Assembly (NCBI GenBank): GCA_003164715.1
Contig: PLTZ01000019.1
Coordinates: 62,001 to 126,000 of the forward strand
Direction: 5' to 3'
Source: Opitutaceae bacterium
Lineage (GTDB): Bacteria > Verrucomicrobiota > Verrucomicrobiia > Opitutales > Opitutaceae
Length of the DNA stretch: 64,000 nt
The notes under the pieces are model-generated. The model was given only the letters and a program-made list of their open reading frames with translations. It was not told the origin of the DNA and ran no database searches. A program made the translations under genes and the position numbers. Position 1 is the first letter of the stretch. Each line of letters starts with the position of its first letter. Shown here piece after piece: positions 50,570 through 60,100 of this stretch.

Positions 50570-51382
50570 GTGATCAACGGCAAGAAAGTGTGCGTGGTCC
50601 TTCCCGCCTTCAACGCCGCGAGGACGCTCGCCCGGACTCTTGAGGGGCTCGACAGGGCCCTCGTCGACGAGATCATCGTCGTGGACGACGCAAGCTCCGA
50701 TACGACGCGCGACATCACGCGCAGGCTCGGGGTCCGTTACGCGTTTCATCGCCGCAACCACGGCTACGGGGGCAACCAGAAGACGTGCTACGCCCTAGCC
50801 CTCGAGACGGGCTCGGACGTGATCATCATGCTGCACCCCGACTACCAGTACGAGCCGCGCCTGGTTCCGGCGATGGCCTACATGGTGGCCTCCGGCGTCT
50901 ATGACGTGGCGTTGGCCTCGAGGATACTGGGCCTGGGCGCGGTCGCGGGCGGCATGCCCCGCTACAAGTATGTCGCGAACCGGTTTCTGACCCTCGCTCA
51001 GAATCTGATGATCGGCCAGAAGCTTTCCGAGTACCATTCGGGATACCGGGCCTTTTCGCGCCGAGTCCTCGAAACGCTGCCGCTCCTCGCCAACTCCGAC
51101 GATTTCCTGTTCGACAACCAGATGCTCGTCCAATGCCACTGGTGGGGATTTCGGATCGCCGAGATCTCCTGTCCGACAAAGTACTTCCCCGAGGCCTCCT
51201 CCATAAATTTCTCGAGGAGCCTGAAGTACGGCATTGGGACCCTTGGCGTGAGTCTGGATTGTCTCCTGAGCCGGGTGGGACTGCGCCCGCCGGCCTACCT
51301 AGATCGAGAGTCATGCGCAGCCTCCACGCTTTCGGTCGCCTCCATCCGGGAGCGGATCGCCGAGACCAACATCGATGTCTGA
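50570..51382 (+). CDS. Glycosyltransferase family 2 (dolichol-phosphate-mannose-synthase-like)
   Basis: A 270-residue GT-A enzyme: VCVVLPAFNAARTLARTL, then EIIVVDDASSDTT with DD near 42-43, and MLHPDYQYEPRLV, where a DxD-like D is followed by an acidic triad typical of polyprenyl-phosphate sugar synthases. There is no C-terminal membrane pair. It starts at a GTG (50570). It is divergent from GT-C/TPR copy 5, which would need a polyprenyl-phosphate sugar donor if it is a transferase; the pair may therefore act in sequence. That link is inference. Confidence 0.85.
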   Translation: MINGKKVCVVLPAFNAARTLARTLEGLDRALVDEIIVVDDASSDTTRDITRRLGVRYAFHRRNHGYGGNQKTCYALALETGSDVIIMLHPDYQYEPRLVPAMAYMVASGVYDVALASRILGLGAVAGGMPRYKYVANRFLTLAQNLMIGQKLSEYHSGYRAFSRRVLETLPLLANSDDFLFDNQMLVQCHWWGFRIAEISCPTKYFPEASSINFSRSLKYGIGTLGVSLDCLLSRVGLRPPAYLDRESCAASTLSVASIRERIAETNIDV

Positions 51383-51425
51383 CGCGTATTGCACCACGAC
51401 AGAGTTGCGCTTGAACTCCCCGCGC

Positions 51426-52163
51426 ATGAAGTCCCTACGCTTTGCATCAATGGTTGCCGTGCTGGGAGCCGCCGGCGCCTTCGCGCAAACGCCGGAGCCG
51501 GCCAAAGCCCCTGAGGCGCCCAAGGTGCTCCCGCCGTGGGAGCTGGAATGGGCCTACCTGTCCAAGTACCACGACGCTAACAATCAGCTCGGCCTCCCCG
51601 CGCGCGGCGAGAAACGAATCGTGTTTCTCGGCGACTCGATAACGGAGGGGTGGGGCGCGTCCGACGCTAAGTTCTTCGCAGGGAGGCCGTACGTCAACCG
51701 CGGCATCGGCGGACAGACCACGTCCCAGATGCTGGTTCGCTTCAGGCAGGACGTTGTCAACCTGAGGCCGTCGGTGGTCGTGATCCTGGGCGGGACGAAC
51801 GACATCGCCCAAAATGGGGGCATCACGACGCTCGAGGCGATCGAGCAGAACCTGCAGTCGATGGCGGAACTGGCCCGGGTTAACAAGATCCGCGTCGTGC
51901 TGTCGTCCGTGTTGCCCGCGTTCGACTATCCCTGGCGCCCAGGCCTCCAGCCCGCGGTCAAGATCTTCGAGCTCAACCGATGGATCGCTGCATACTGCGC
52001 GAAGAACGACCTCGTGTACCTCGACTATTATGCGGCTGTGGTGGATGGGAGGCGCGGGATGCGGGCGGAATACTCATTCGACGGCGTCCATCCTAACAGC
52101 GCGGGATACGCGGTGATGGAGCCCTTGGCCGAGAAGGCCATCCGAAGGGCGCTGCGATGGTGA
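51426..52163 (+). CDS. Secreted SGNH/GDSL hydrolase
   Basis: A 245-residue exported esterase-like protein. The signal peptide (SLRFASMVAVLGAAGAFAQ) is followed by a Pro/Ala-rich spacer. The SGNH blocks are FLGDSITEGW (catalytic Ser), RGIGGQTT (Gly), GGTNDI (Asn) and DGVHPNSAGY (catalytic Asp and His). Relatives in Verrucomicrobiota and Bacteroidota deacetylate carbohydrates. ATG 51426 is chosen for the signal peptide; it lies 43 bases after the GT2 stop. Confidence 0.9.
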   Translation: MKSLRFASMVAVLGAAGAFAQTPEPAKAPEAPKVLPPWELEWAYLSKYHDANNQLGLPARGEKRIVFLGDSITEGWGASDAKFFAGRPYVNRGIGGQTTSQMLVRFRQDVVNLRPSVVVILGGTNDIAQNGGITTLEAIEQNLQSMAELARVNKIRVVLSSVLPAFDYPWRPGLQPAVKIFELNRWIAAYCAKNDLVYLDYYAAVVDGRRGMRAEYSFDGVHPNSAGYAVMEPLAEKAIRRALRW

Positions 52164-52293
52164 CGGTCTCCCGCCGGGGCGGCCTTCTGGCGTGGCCAAT
52201 ACAGATCGCGCTGTGCCCCGGGGCCCGGAAGGTGTAGACTGATTGGACGGCGGTCCGGCCGTCTGCCGGATTGGTCCGGAATCGATGTTGCCC

Positions 52294-53397
52294 ATGAAAA
52301 CACTGATCGTTACCTGCTTTGTGGCGACGTGCGGAGTCGCCGCGATGGCCCAGACAAATCAAAGCGATGCGGAGCGCTGGCTCGCCAAGGCCGAGCTGGC
52401 CCCGGCGTTTGCGGCGCCCGCCTCCCGCGAGGCATGGGAGGCCAAGCGGCAGGACGTCCGGGCCGAGCTTTGGAGGCTTCTAGGTCGGCTGCCGCCGCGG
52501 CCGAAGCTGCCGAACGTCCAGACGCTTTCACGCGAGGACCGCGGCGACTACATTCTGGAGAAGTTCCAGTTCGACAACGAGGCGGGCTCGACTGTGCCGG
52601 GCTATTTGTTCCTGCCGAAGAATGCGCCCGGAAAGCTGCCGGCGATCCTGTACTGCCACTGGCACGGCGGAGAATACAACATCGGCAAGGAGGAGCTTTT
52701 CCAGGCAAAGCACACTCCGGAGGCGCCCGGGCCGGCCTTCGCAAGGCGCGGCTATGTCGTCCTCGGCATTGATGCGAGCGGCTTCGGGGAGCGCAACGGC
52801 CACGGGCCGGACGGCCCGTCAGAGAGAAGCGGCGCCGCCGAGGAGACGGCCGCAAAGTTCAACCTCTGGGTCGGCCGCACATTCTGGGGCATGCTTATCC
52901 GCGACGACCTGATGGGGCTCGACTACCTGGCTTCACGACCCGAGGTGGACCCGGACCGGATCGGGGTCACGGGAATGAGCATGGGAGCGACCCGCACTTG
53001 GTGGCTCATGGCGCTCGACGAGCGGCTGAAGACCGGCGTGGCGATCGCCTGCATGACGCGCTACCAGAACATGATACGGCACGGCGCCATCCACGAGCAC
53101 GACATCGGATATTTTGTGCCGGGCATGCTCAAGCACTTTGACTCCGAGGCCGTGATCGCCCTCATCGCGCCGAGGCCGGTGCTGTTTCAGACCGGCGACA
53201 GGGACGGCGGCTCGCCCGTCGACGGCGTTCACGACATCGAGGCAGCCGTGCGACCCGTCTACCGGCTTTACGGGAGGGAGGGCGCGTTCCAGAGCCTCGT
53301 CTACCCGGGTCTCGCGCACGTCTACACGCCAGAGATGTGGGCGAAGACGCTGGCGTGGATGGACGAGCACCTGGGCGCGCCAGCCGGCAGGCGCTGA
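52294..53397 (+). CDS. Secreted alpha/beta hydrolase (acetyl-xylan-esterase / dienelactone-hydrolase type)
   Basis: A 367-residue exported hydrolase. The signal peptide (LIVTCFVATCGVAAMAQ) is followed by a helical lead-in and an alpha/beta-hydrolase core: YLFLPKN and HWHGGEYNIG (oxyanion region), the nucleophile elbow GMSMGA, and the catalytic His in GLAHVYTP near the end. This pattern is seen in carbohydrate esterases of verrucomicrobial polysaccharide degraders. ATG 52294 exposes the signal; ATG 52285 is three codons earlier. Confidence 0.85.
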   Translation: MKTLIVTCFVATCGVAAMAQTNQSDAERWLAKAELAPAFAAPASREAWEAKRQDVRAELWRLLGRLPPRPKLPNVQTLSREDRGDYILEKFQFDNEAGSTVPGYLFLPKNAPGKLPAILYCHWHGGEYNIGKEELFQAKHTPEAPGPAFARRGYVVLGIDASGFGERNGHGPDGPSERSGAAEETAAKFNLWVGRTFWGMLIRDDLMGLDYLASRPEVDPDRIGVTGMSMGATRTWWLMALDERLKTGVAIACMTRYQNMIRHGAIHEHDIGYFVPGMLKHFDSEAVIALIAPRPVLFQTGDRDGGSPVDGVHDIEAAVRPVYRLYGREGAFQSLVYPGLAHVYTPEMWAKTLAWMDEHLGAPAGRR

Positions 53398-53425
53398 CGC
53401 CTCCGGGATCCCGGCATCATCCCTC

Positions 53426-54457
53426 ATGAGCACCAAGGACCGCCCCGTCATCCTCCTCGACCCGTATCCAAGGCCCGTGGACGTGATCTTTGATCCCGCG
53501 ACCAAGGCCAGGCTTGGCGCCCTTGGAGAGGTGATCTGGCACGACGGCCCCCCGGCCCCGGCCGAGCACATCGACCTGCACCTGCCGCGGACAACGATCC
53601 TGATCGGCCAGAGCGCGCTTCCGCGCGAACGGCTCGACCGGGCCCCGCATCTGAAGGCCGTGTTCAACGTGGAGAGCAACTTCCTGCCGAACATCGACTA
53701 CGCCGAATGCAACCGCCGGGGGATCCCCGTGCTGTCCACGGCCCCCGTCTTCGCGAAGCCCGTCGCCGAGATGGCGCTCGGACTCGCGCTTTCGTGCGCG
53801 CGCCGGATCCACGAGGCCGATGCGCTGATTCGGTCTGGCAAGGAATCCCTCTACGGCGAACGCGACAACTACGACTCCATCCTCCTCCATGGGCGCCCGG
53901 TCGCGCTTGTCGGCTGCGGGAACGTCGGGCGGGCGCTGCTGCCGCTGCTGCGGCCGTTCGGGGGCGAGCTCCTTGTCCATGACCCCTGGATCCACCCCGC
54001 GGTGCTCAGGGAGATGGGTGTGACCCCGGTATCGCTCGACCAGTGCTTTTCTAGGGGCGCGGTTGTGTTCCTGCTCGCGGCGACGACCACAGAGAACGCC
54101 GGGGGGATTGGGCGCGAGCAGTTCGCGAGGATGGCCCGCGGGGGGATCGTCGTCCTCGTCAGCCGCGCGGGGGTGGTCAACTTCAACGATCTCCTCGACG
54201 CCGCGGCAAGCGGCCACATCAGGGCCGCGGTGGATGTCTGGCCCGACGAGCCGATACCGCCCGAACACCGGGCGAGGCGCACGCCCAACACGATCCTTCA
54301 GGCCCACCGGGCGGGCAACATCCCGGAGATCTGGCCCTGGATGGGCCAGATGGTCGTGGACGACATCGAGCAGATTCTCAAGGGCCTGCCGCCGATGCGC
54401 TGCCAGCGCGCGCAGCTGGAAACCGTGACCCGGATCCGCAGCAAGCCGGTGGGCTGA
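53426..54457 (+). CDS. D-isomer-specific 2-hydroxyacid dehydrogenase
   Basis: A 343-residue NAD(P)-dependent dehydrogenase. The nucleotide-binding loop is LVGCGNVGRALL near residues 160-170. The catalytic set Arg (VLVSRAGVV), Glu (VDVWPDEPIPPEH) and His (LQAHRAGN) is present. The enzyme would interconvert a 2-hydroxy and a 2-keto acid; the substrate is not predictable. It follows the esterase by 28 bases and may share its transcript. Confidence 0.9.
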   Translation: MSTKDRPVILLDPYPRPVDVIFDPATKARLGALGEVIWHDGPPAPAEHIDLHLPRTTILIGQSALPRERLDRAPHLKAVFNVESNFLPNIDYAECNRRGIPVLSTAPVFAKPVAEMALGLALSCARRIHEADALIRSGKESLYGERDNYDSILLHGRPVALVGCGNVGRALLPLLRPFGGELLVHDPWIHPAVLREMGVTPVSLDQCFSRGAVVFLLAATTTENAGGIGREQFARMARGGIVVLVSRAGVVNFNDLLDAAASGHIRAAVDVWPDEPIPPEHRARRTPNTILQAHRAGNIPEIWPWMGQMVVDDIEQILKGLPPMRCQRAQLETVTRIRSKPVG

Positions 54458-54509
54458 CCACGGCGACGGGTGCCCTTGACGGTGCCGTCCGGGGCGGATT
54501 GGCTGAGAT

Positions 54510-55844
54510 ATGAACTCGAGCTGGAAGTTTGGAGCAAGAGGCCTGGGAACCTGGTGCTGTTGCGCCGTTTTTCTCCTGTCGCTTGCCTTCTGCCCGGCCG
54601 GCCGGGCGGGCCCGGAGGCCTCCGGCGACCAGCTGCGCCTGGTGATCATTCTCAGCCGCCACGGTGTGCGCTCCCCCTTGGCGACCAACGAGGCGATGGC
54701 TCGGTACGCGCCCCAGCCCTGGCCCAAATGGGACGTGGCGCCGGGGATCCAGACTGCGCACGGCAACAAGCTGATCGCGCTCATGGGCGACTATTACCGG
54801 GCGCGCTTCGCCAAGGACCGCCTTCTCTCGGGCGACGCGGCTGCCGACGGCCCGCTCGTATTCGTCAGGACGGACAACGACCAGCGTACGATCGAGACCG
54901 GCCGGATCCTCTGGAAGGCGTTCGTGCCCGTTGGGGAGCCCGACGTGCACGCGGTGCCGGAGGGCACCGTCGACCCGCTGTTCAGGCCGCTCGATGCGCA
55001 GGTGGGCCATCCGGACCCCGCTCTGGCGATGGCCGCCGTCCTTGGCCGGATGGGCGCAGATCCCCGGAGTGTGGAGCGCGCGTATGCGGCGCAGCTTGAC
55101 GAATTGAGGGGCGTGCTGAGGGGAACCGGGGCGGGCCCCTCGGCGCCCAGCGAGCTCGATGCGCCCACGACGGTGACGTCCGGCAAGAACTACTTCCCGG
55201 TCTCGCTCAACGGGCCGCTTACCGCGGCGCTCACGTGCACGGACTATTTTCTCCTCGAATACACCGAGGGGATGCCCTCGTCCGACGTCGGCTGGGGAAG
55301 GGTGGACGGGAAGGTCATGACCGAGATGCTCAAGCTGCACGAACTCTACTTCGACCTGACCCAGAGAACGTTCTATCTGGCGCAGATCGGCGCCTCCAAC
55401 TTGGCGAGCCACATCGTCGACACGATGGAGCAGTGCGCCCTTGGCCAGTCGATTCCGGGCGCCCTGGGCCCCTCCGGGGAGCGCATCGTGGTGCTCGTCG
55501 GCCACGACACGAACATCGCCAGCATGGGGGGGCTCCTTGGGATGAACTGGTGCGTTCCGGGCACGCAGCTCAATCCGACCCTGCCCGGCGGTGCGTTGGT
55601 GTTTGAGCTTTGGAGCCGCGGAGGCCAGGGGAGCGCCTTCTTCGTGAGGACGAGCTACGTGGCGCAGACCCTTGAGCAGATGAGGGAGGCGACGCCGCTG
55701 TCCCTGGAGACACCTCCGGCACGGGCGCCCATCTTCATCCCGGGATGCGGCGGATCCGAACACGACTTTGACGCCCCCCTGGACTCCTTCGTGCGCCAGG
55801 CCCGGCGCGTGATCGACCCCGCCTTCATTGCTCCCGAGCCATGA
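54510..55844 (+). CDS. Exported histidine acid phosphatase
   Basis: A 444-residue branch-2 histidine phosphatase (AppA/Agp type). The signal peptide (CCCAVFLLSLAFCPAGRAG) precedes the catalytic ILSRHGVRSPL, and the proton donor region is VVLVGHDTNIASM near residue 332. Enzymes of this type release phosphate from phytate, sugar phosphates or other monoesters in the periplasm. The middle region (about 180-300) is the usual alpha-helical cap. Confidence 0.9.
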   Translation: MNSSWKFGARGLGTWCCCAVFLLSLAFCPAGRAGPEASGDQLRLVIILSRHGVRSPLATNEAMARYAPQPWPKWDVAPGIQTAHGNKLIALMGDYYRARFAKDRLLSGDAAADGPLVFVRTDNDQRTIETGRILWKAFVPVGEPDVHAVPEGTVDPLFRPLDAQVGHPDPALAMAAVLGRMGADPRSVERAYAAQLDELRGVLRGTGAGPSAPSELDAPTTVTSGKNYFPVSLNGPLTAALTCTDYFLLEYTEGMPSSDVGWGRVDGKVMTEMLKLHELYFDLTQRTFYLAQIGASNLASHIVDTMEQCALGQSIPGALGPSGERIVVLVGHDTNIASMGGLLGMNWCVPGTQLNPTLPGGALVFELWSRGGQGSAFFVRTSYVAQTLEQMREATPLSLETPPARAPIFIPGCGGSEHDFDAPLDSFVRQARRVIDPAFIAPEP

Positions 55845-55883
55845 GGCGGTTGCAATGCCGCCCCCTCCGCCAATGATGGGCCC

Positions 55884-56291
55884 ATGGTAACGATCACCGG
55901 CGAATACCAAGGGGACCTCCACTGCTCGGCCGTGCACGGACCCTCCGGCCGGGCGTTGGAGACCGACGCCCCGAAGGACAATCAGGGGCGGGGAGAGGCC
56001 TTCTCGCCCACGGACCTGGTGGCCACGGGTTATGCGACCTGCATCGCGACCACCATGGCCATCGTGGCCCGGAGGCACGGGGTCGAGATTGGGGGAATTC
56101 GCTACGAGGTGACGAAGGAGATGTCCTCCGATGCACCGCGGAGGATCTCCCGGCTATCCGCCCGCCTGTGGATGCCGCCCGCGGCGCGTGCCGTCCCTCA
56201 GGGCGTCCTCGAGAAGGCGGCCAACGCCTGTCCCGTCCACCAGAGTCTGTCGCCGACCGTGGAGAAGGTGATCGAGCTCATCTGGCCTTAG
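55884..56291 (+). CDS. OsmC-family peroxiredoxin-like protein
   Basis: A 135-residue OsmC/Ohr-type protein with both redox cysteines, C53 (YATCIATTMAI) and C116 (NACPVHQSL), and the usual SPTDLVATGY ahead of the first. Family members reduce organic hydroperoxides. It overlaps the minus-strand gene tail to tail by 14 bases. Confidence 0.92.
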   Translation: MVTITGEYQGDLHCSAVHGPSGRALETDAPKDNQGRGEAFSPTDLVATGYATCIATTMAIVARRHGVEIGGIRYEVTKEMSSDAPRRISRLSARLWMPPAARAVPQGVLEKAANACPVHQSLSPTVEKVIELIWP

Positions 56292-56757
56292 CGACGGCCT
56301 GGGGCGTCTCGGCCCCCTGGAGCTCGTAGGTGGTGATGTACGTGAGCGCGATTCGCCTCGTGATGAAGACCTTGACCCTCAGCCTTCCGGTCGTGGGCCC
56401 GGTCGGAATGGCGCTGCCCTCGATCCGCCTCACGTCGCCTGAATCGTTGATGGCGCGGCCGTTGAAGTCGGCGGGCTCGCCGCGGGACACGCGGCGCAGG
56501 TTGTCGTCCGGGATCACGATGGAAATCCGCCCCTTCTCGCTGTAGAAGAAGGGGAAGACCCTGGCCACGTAGGTCGATGAGTAGACGTTTTCCCTCCGGA
56601 TGAAGGGCGAGATCGTCATCGTGACGGTGCCGATGATGATGGACGCCGAGGCCGGCTTTGTTGCGACCACGTTGAATCGCGCGGGGACGGCATCGGCGCC
56701 CAAGACCGCCGGAAGGGCGGCGAAGGCGACAACGATGAGGGCCAAAAATCTGCGCAC
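56278..56757 (-). CDS. Hypothetical exported protein
   Basis: A 159-residue protein with a signal peptide from GTG 56757 (VRRFLALIVVAFAALPAVLGADA) and no recognised domain. The mature part is a beta-rich stretch with a basic middle (VFFFYSEKG-like region, IVIPDDNLRRVSRGEPADFNG) and ends ITTYELQGAETPQA. It may be a small lineage-specific periplasmic protein. Longer in-frame starts up to 57324 lie antisense to argH and give atypical sequence. Confidence 0.65.
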   Translation of the reverse strand: MRRFLALIVVAFAALPAVLGADAVPARFNVVATKPASASIIIGTVTMTISPFIRRENVYSSTYVARVFPFFYSEKGRISIVIPDDNLRRVSRGEPADFNGRAINDSGDVRRIEGSAIPTGPTTGRLRVKVFITRRIALTYITTYELQGAETPQAVAKAR

Positions 56758-56863
56758 TCCACGAATCTGGCCGGCGCGCCGTTGTGGGCAAACCGGAAAG
56801 CGCGGGACAATCTTTCGCGTTGCGCCTGCGCGCGGGCGCGGGTGATGTCGTCTTCTGACATTC

Positions 56864-58264
56864 ATGGCCAAGAAAACCCAAGCCACCTGGGGCGGGCGCT
56901 TTGCGGAGGGTCCCGCCGCCCTCATGCTGAAGTTCAGCGAATCGGCCTCGTTTGACCGCCGGCTGGCGCCGTTCGACGTCGCGGGCAGCAAGGCGCATTC
57001 CTCGATGCTGGCCCACGTCGGTCTGATCACGGCCGGGGAGTGCAGGGCCATCCATGCGGGGCTGGATGCGATCCTGAGGGACATCGAGGCTGGGCGCTTT
57101 GTCTGGGACGACCGGCTTGAGGACGTCCACATGAACATCGAGCACGCGCTCACCCGGCGGGTGCCCGCGGCCTCCAAGCTCCACACGGCGCGCAGCCGCA
57201 ACGACCAGGTGGCCACCGACATGCGGCTCTTCATCAAGCACGCGTGCGCCGTGCTCGGGGCGAAGGTGCAGTCGGTCCAGAAGGCGCTCCTCGGCGCCGC
57301 GAGGAGGAACCGGGACGTGCTCATCCCGGGCTACACCCATCTCCAGCGGGCGCAGCCCGTCTCTGCGGCCCACCACCTCTTCGCGTGGCTCGAGATGCTT
57401 GAGCGCGACCGTGCCCGGCTGGCCGAGGTTTCCCAGAAGGCGAACGAATGCCCGCTCGGATCCGGGGCGATCGCGGGCACGACGCTGCGCATCGACAGGG
57501 AGTACGTGGCGAAGGCTCTCGGATTCGTCGACTCCAGGGGCCGGCCGCGGGTGACCCAGAACTCGATGGACGCCGTGGCGGACCGGGACGTCTTCATCGA
57601 ATTCGCCGCGGCGTGCGCCCTTCTCGGCGTGCATTTCTCTAGGATCGCGGAGGACCTGATCCTCTGGAGCAGCGCGGAGTTCAAGTTCGTGGCCCTTCCC
57701 GACGCGTTCTGCACGGGCAGCTCCCTCATGCCGCAGAAGCGCAACCCCGACTCCTGCGAGCTCCTGAGGGGCAAGTCCGCCCGGCTACAGGGTAATCTCC
57801 ACACGCTCCTCGCCCTCGTTAAGGGACTCCCGATGACGTACAACCGCGACCTCCAGGAGGACAAGCCGCCGGTGTTCGACAGCTTCGACCAGTCGGCGAT
57901 CTGCGCGGAGGTCCTCGAGGCCACCGTGAAGGGGATGTCGTTCAACCGTGACCGCTGCGCAATCGCGGTCGCCGACCCCGCGCTCCTGGCGACCGACCTT
58001 GCCGACTACCTCGTCGCCCGCGGGGTGCCTTTCCGGATGGCCCATTACGCGGTCGGCGCCGTCGTCGCGCTCGCCGAGAGGAAGGGCTGCTCCATCCCCG
58101 CGCTGAAGACCGAGGAGGTGAGGCGGCTTCACGCCGGGTTCGGCCCCGACTGGGCGAAGGTGTTCGACCTGAAGCGCGCCCTCGCGATGAGGCGGGGGAC
58201 GGGCATGCCCGGTCCCGCCCAGGTTGCCCGCCAGTTCGCCCGCTGGAAGAAGCTCCTGGGTTAG
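56864..58264 (+). CDS. argH: Argininosuccinate lyase
   Basis: A 466-residue enzyme, the last step of arginine synthesis (argininosuccinate to arginine and fumarate). It starts [17 protein letters not shown], has [16 protein letters not shown] and [11 protein letters not shown], and the fumarase/ASL signature [12 protein letters not shown] from residue 285 with the catalytic flexible-loop serines. Length and motifs are typical. Confidence 0.96.
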   Translation: MAKKTQATWGGRFAEGPAALMLKFSESASFDRRLAPFDVAGSKAHSSMLAHVGLITAGECRAIHAGLDAILRDIEAGRFVWDDRLEDVHMNIEHALTRRVPAASKLHTARSRNDQVATDMRLFIKHACAVLGAKVQSVQKALLGAARRNRDVLIPGYTHLQRAQPVSAAHHLFAWLEMLERDRARLAEVSQKANECPLGSGAIAGTTLRIDREYVAKALGFVDSRGRPRVTQNSMDAVADRDVFIEFAAACALLGVHFSRIAEDLILWSSAEFKFVALPDAFCTGSSLMPQKRNPDSCELLRGKSARLQGNLHTLLALVKGLPMTYNRDLQEDKPPVFDSFDQSAICAEVLEATVKGMSFNRDRCAIAVADPALLATDLADYLVARGVPFRMAHYAVGAVVALAERKGCSIPALKTEEVRRLHAGFGPDWAKVFDLKRALAMRRGTGMPGPAQVARQFARWKKLLG

Positions 58265-58295
58265 CCCGAACCCCGGGGCAGATTCTCGATCAGGA

Positions 58296-60026
58296 ATGGC
58301 CACCGTCCGCATCCTGCCCGAGCGCGTCGCCAACCAGATTGCGGCGGGCGAGGTGATCGAGCGGCCAGCGGCGGCCGTGAAGGAGCTTGTCGAGAACGCG
58401 CTGGACGCGGGCGCGACACGGATAACCGTGGAGTTCGCGCACGCCGGCCGCTCCCTCATCCGGGTCGACGACAACGGGAGCGGAATGGCGCCGGAGGACG
58501 CCCGGTTGGCCCTCGAGCGCCATGCGACCAGCAAGATTTCCGACACGGCCGACCTCGACCGCCTCTCCAGCTTCGGCTTCCGCGGCGAGGCGCTTCCCTC
58601 GATCGCGAGCGTGTCGCGCTTCACGCTCCAGACCCGCGAGGCCGGCCGCGATTCCGGAACCGAGATCGTGGTGAATGCGGGCCGCGTGATCCATGAGAAG
58701 GCGTGCGGCCGGCCAGTGGGCACGCGCATCGAGGTCGAGCGCCTCTTCGAGCCCGTGCCGGCGCGGCGCAAGTTCCTGAAGTCCGACCGGACCGAGGCCG
58801 GCCACATCGTGAACTGCGTCCGCCTGTATGCGCTCGCCTGCCCCCGGACGGCGTTCGCTCTGTACGAGGACGGCCGGGAGATCTTCAGGTCGCCCGAATG
58901 CCCGGGCCTCGCCGACCGCGTGGCCGAGATCTTCGGCGGGCAGGCGGCCGAGGGCCTGCTTGCGCTCGACTACGCGGAGTCCGGACTGAGGCTGACGGGC
59001 CTGATCGGGCGCCCGGGCACCGGGCGCCCGACCCGCCATGACATGGTCGTGTTCGTCAACTCGCGCCCGGTCGACAGCAGGACGCTGAACGGGGCCCTGA
59101 TGGAGAGCTACCGGGAGTCGCTGCCCCAGGGCCGCTTCCCGGTCGCGTTCGCGTTCCTCGAATGCAGCCCTGCGGAAGTCGACGTGAACGTCCATCCGGC
59201 CAAGCGCGAGGTGCGGTTTCGCAGCGAGGCCATCGTCCGCGGGTTCGTGATCCGCGCGGTTCTTTCGCGGCTGAGGGAATGGGCCGCGCAGGCGGCCCCG
59301 GCCGGAGTGGCGTCTGCGCCTATCGGCCTTGCGGCCCCGCTGCCCGCCCCGTTCCAGGGGTGGGTGGGCGAGCCGGCTCCGCGGGCGCCTTGGGATCCGG
59401 CCGCCTCCGCCACGAGCGCGCCGGCGGCCGCCGAGGTTCCGAGGCAGATCGCTCACGACTGGCGGTTCGTGGGGACGGCGCTGGGAGGCTACGCGGTCTT
59501 CGAGAGCGCCCAGGGCCTTGTCCTTCTCGACCGCCGCGCGGCGCACGAGCGGGTCTGGTACGAGCGCCTGAGGAGCCAGTTCAGGGCGGGAGAGGTGCCC
59601 GTCCAGCGCCTGCTCCTGCCCGTCTCCGTAGAGCTTAACCCGGTGGCGTCGGCGGTCCTGACGGACCACCTGGCGTTCGTCCGCGGCCACGGCATGGAAA
59701 TAGCCGAGTTCGGGAGGAACTTCTTCCGCATCGAGGCCCTCCCGGCCTGGATGGAGCCCGGCGACGCCGAGGCGTTCATTCGCGACCTTGTCGGGGCCCT
59801 GCGCGAGGGGCGGATGCCGGCGGCCGACACCGACCTCGCCCGCGACGAGTTTGCACGGCTTGCGGCGGCGAAGGCCGTGCGCCTGCCCCCGGCGGCGGGG
59901 GAGGCGGAGTCGTTTGCGCTTCTGCGGGAGCTCTTCGCCACCTCGTCGCCCATCGCGAGCCCCTCGGGGCGCCCGACGTACGTCGAAATCGGCCATGGCG
60001 AGCTCGCCAGGCGGTTCCAAATATAG
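58296..60026 (+). CDS. mutL: DNA mismatch repair protein MutL
   Basis: A 576-residue MutL. The GHKL ATPase half is intact: E33/N34 (LVENALDAG), DDNGSGM, GFRGEALPSIASV and the GTRIEVERLFEPVPAR loop. After an Ala/Pro-rich linker (about 335-385) comes the dimerisation domain. The endonuclease motif DQHA(x2)E(x4)E reads D412-R-R-A with E418 and E423 present; the Gln and His are Arg. The C-terminal CPHGRP reads SPSGRP (S555, S557), and the CKAxIKA cysteine is Ala. The ATG at 58296 has AGGA just upstream. Confidence 0.94.
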   Translation: MATVRILPERVANQIAAGEVIERPAAAVKELVENALDAGATRITVEFAHAGRSLIRVDDNGSGMAPEDARLALERHATSKISDTADLDRLSSFGFRGEALPSIASVSRFTLQTREAGRDSGTEIVVNAGRVIHEKACGRPVGTRIEVERLFEPVPARRKFLKSDRTEAGHIVNCVRLYALACPRTAFALYEDGREIFRSPECPGLADRVAEIFGGQAAEGLLALDYAESGLRLTGLIGRPGTGRPTRHDMVVFVNSRPVDSRTLNGALMESYRESLPQGRFPVAFAFLECSPAEVDVNVHPAKREVRFRSEAIVRGFVIRAVLSRLREWAAQAAPAGVASAPIGLAAPLPAPFQGWVGEPAPRAPWDPAASATSAPAAAEVPRQIAHDWRFVGTALGGYAVFESAQGLVLLDRRAAHERVWYERLRSQFRAGEVPVQRLLLPVSVELNPVASAVLTDHLAFVRGHGMEIAEFGRNFFRIEALPAWMEPGDAEAFIRDLVGALREGRMPAADTDLARDEFARLAAAKAVRLPPAAGEAESFALLRELFATSSPIASPSGRPTYVEIGHGELARRFQI

Positions 60027-60100
60027 GGCGGCGGCCATCGTTTTAGCGTGACCGCCGCAACCTGCGGGATGAGGCTGGGACTGGTCGGGTCGACTCTTTC

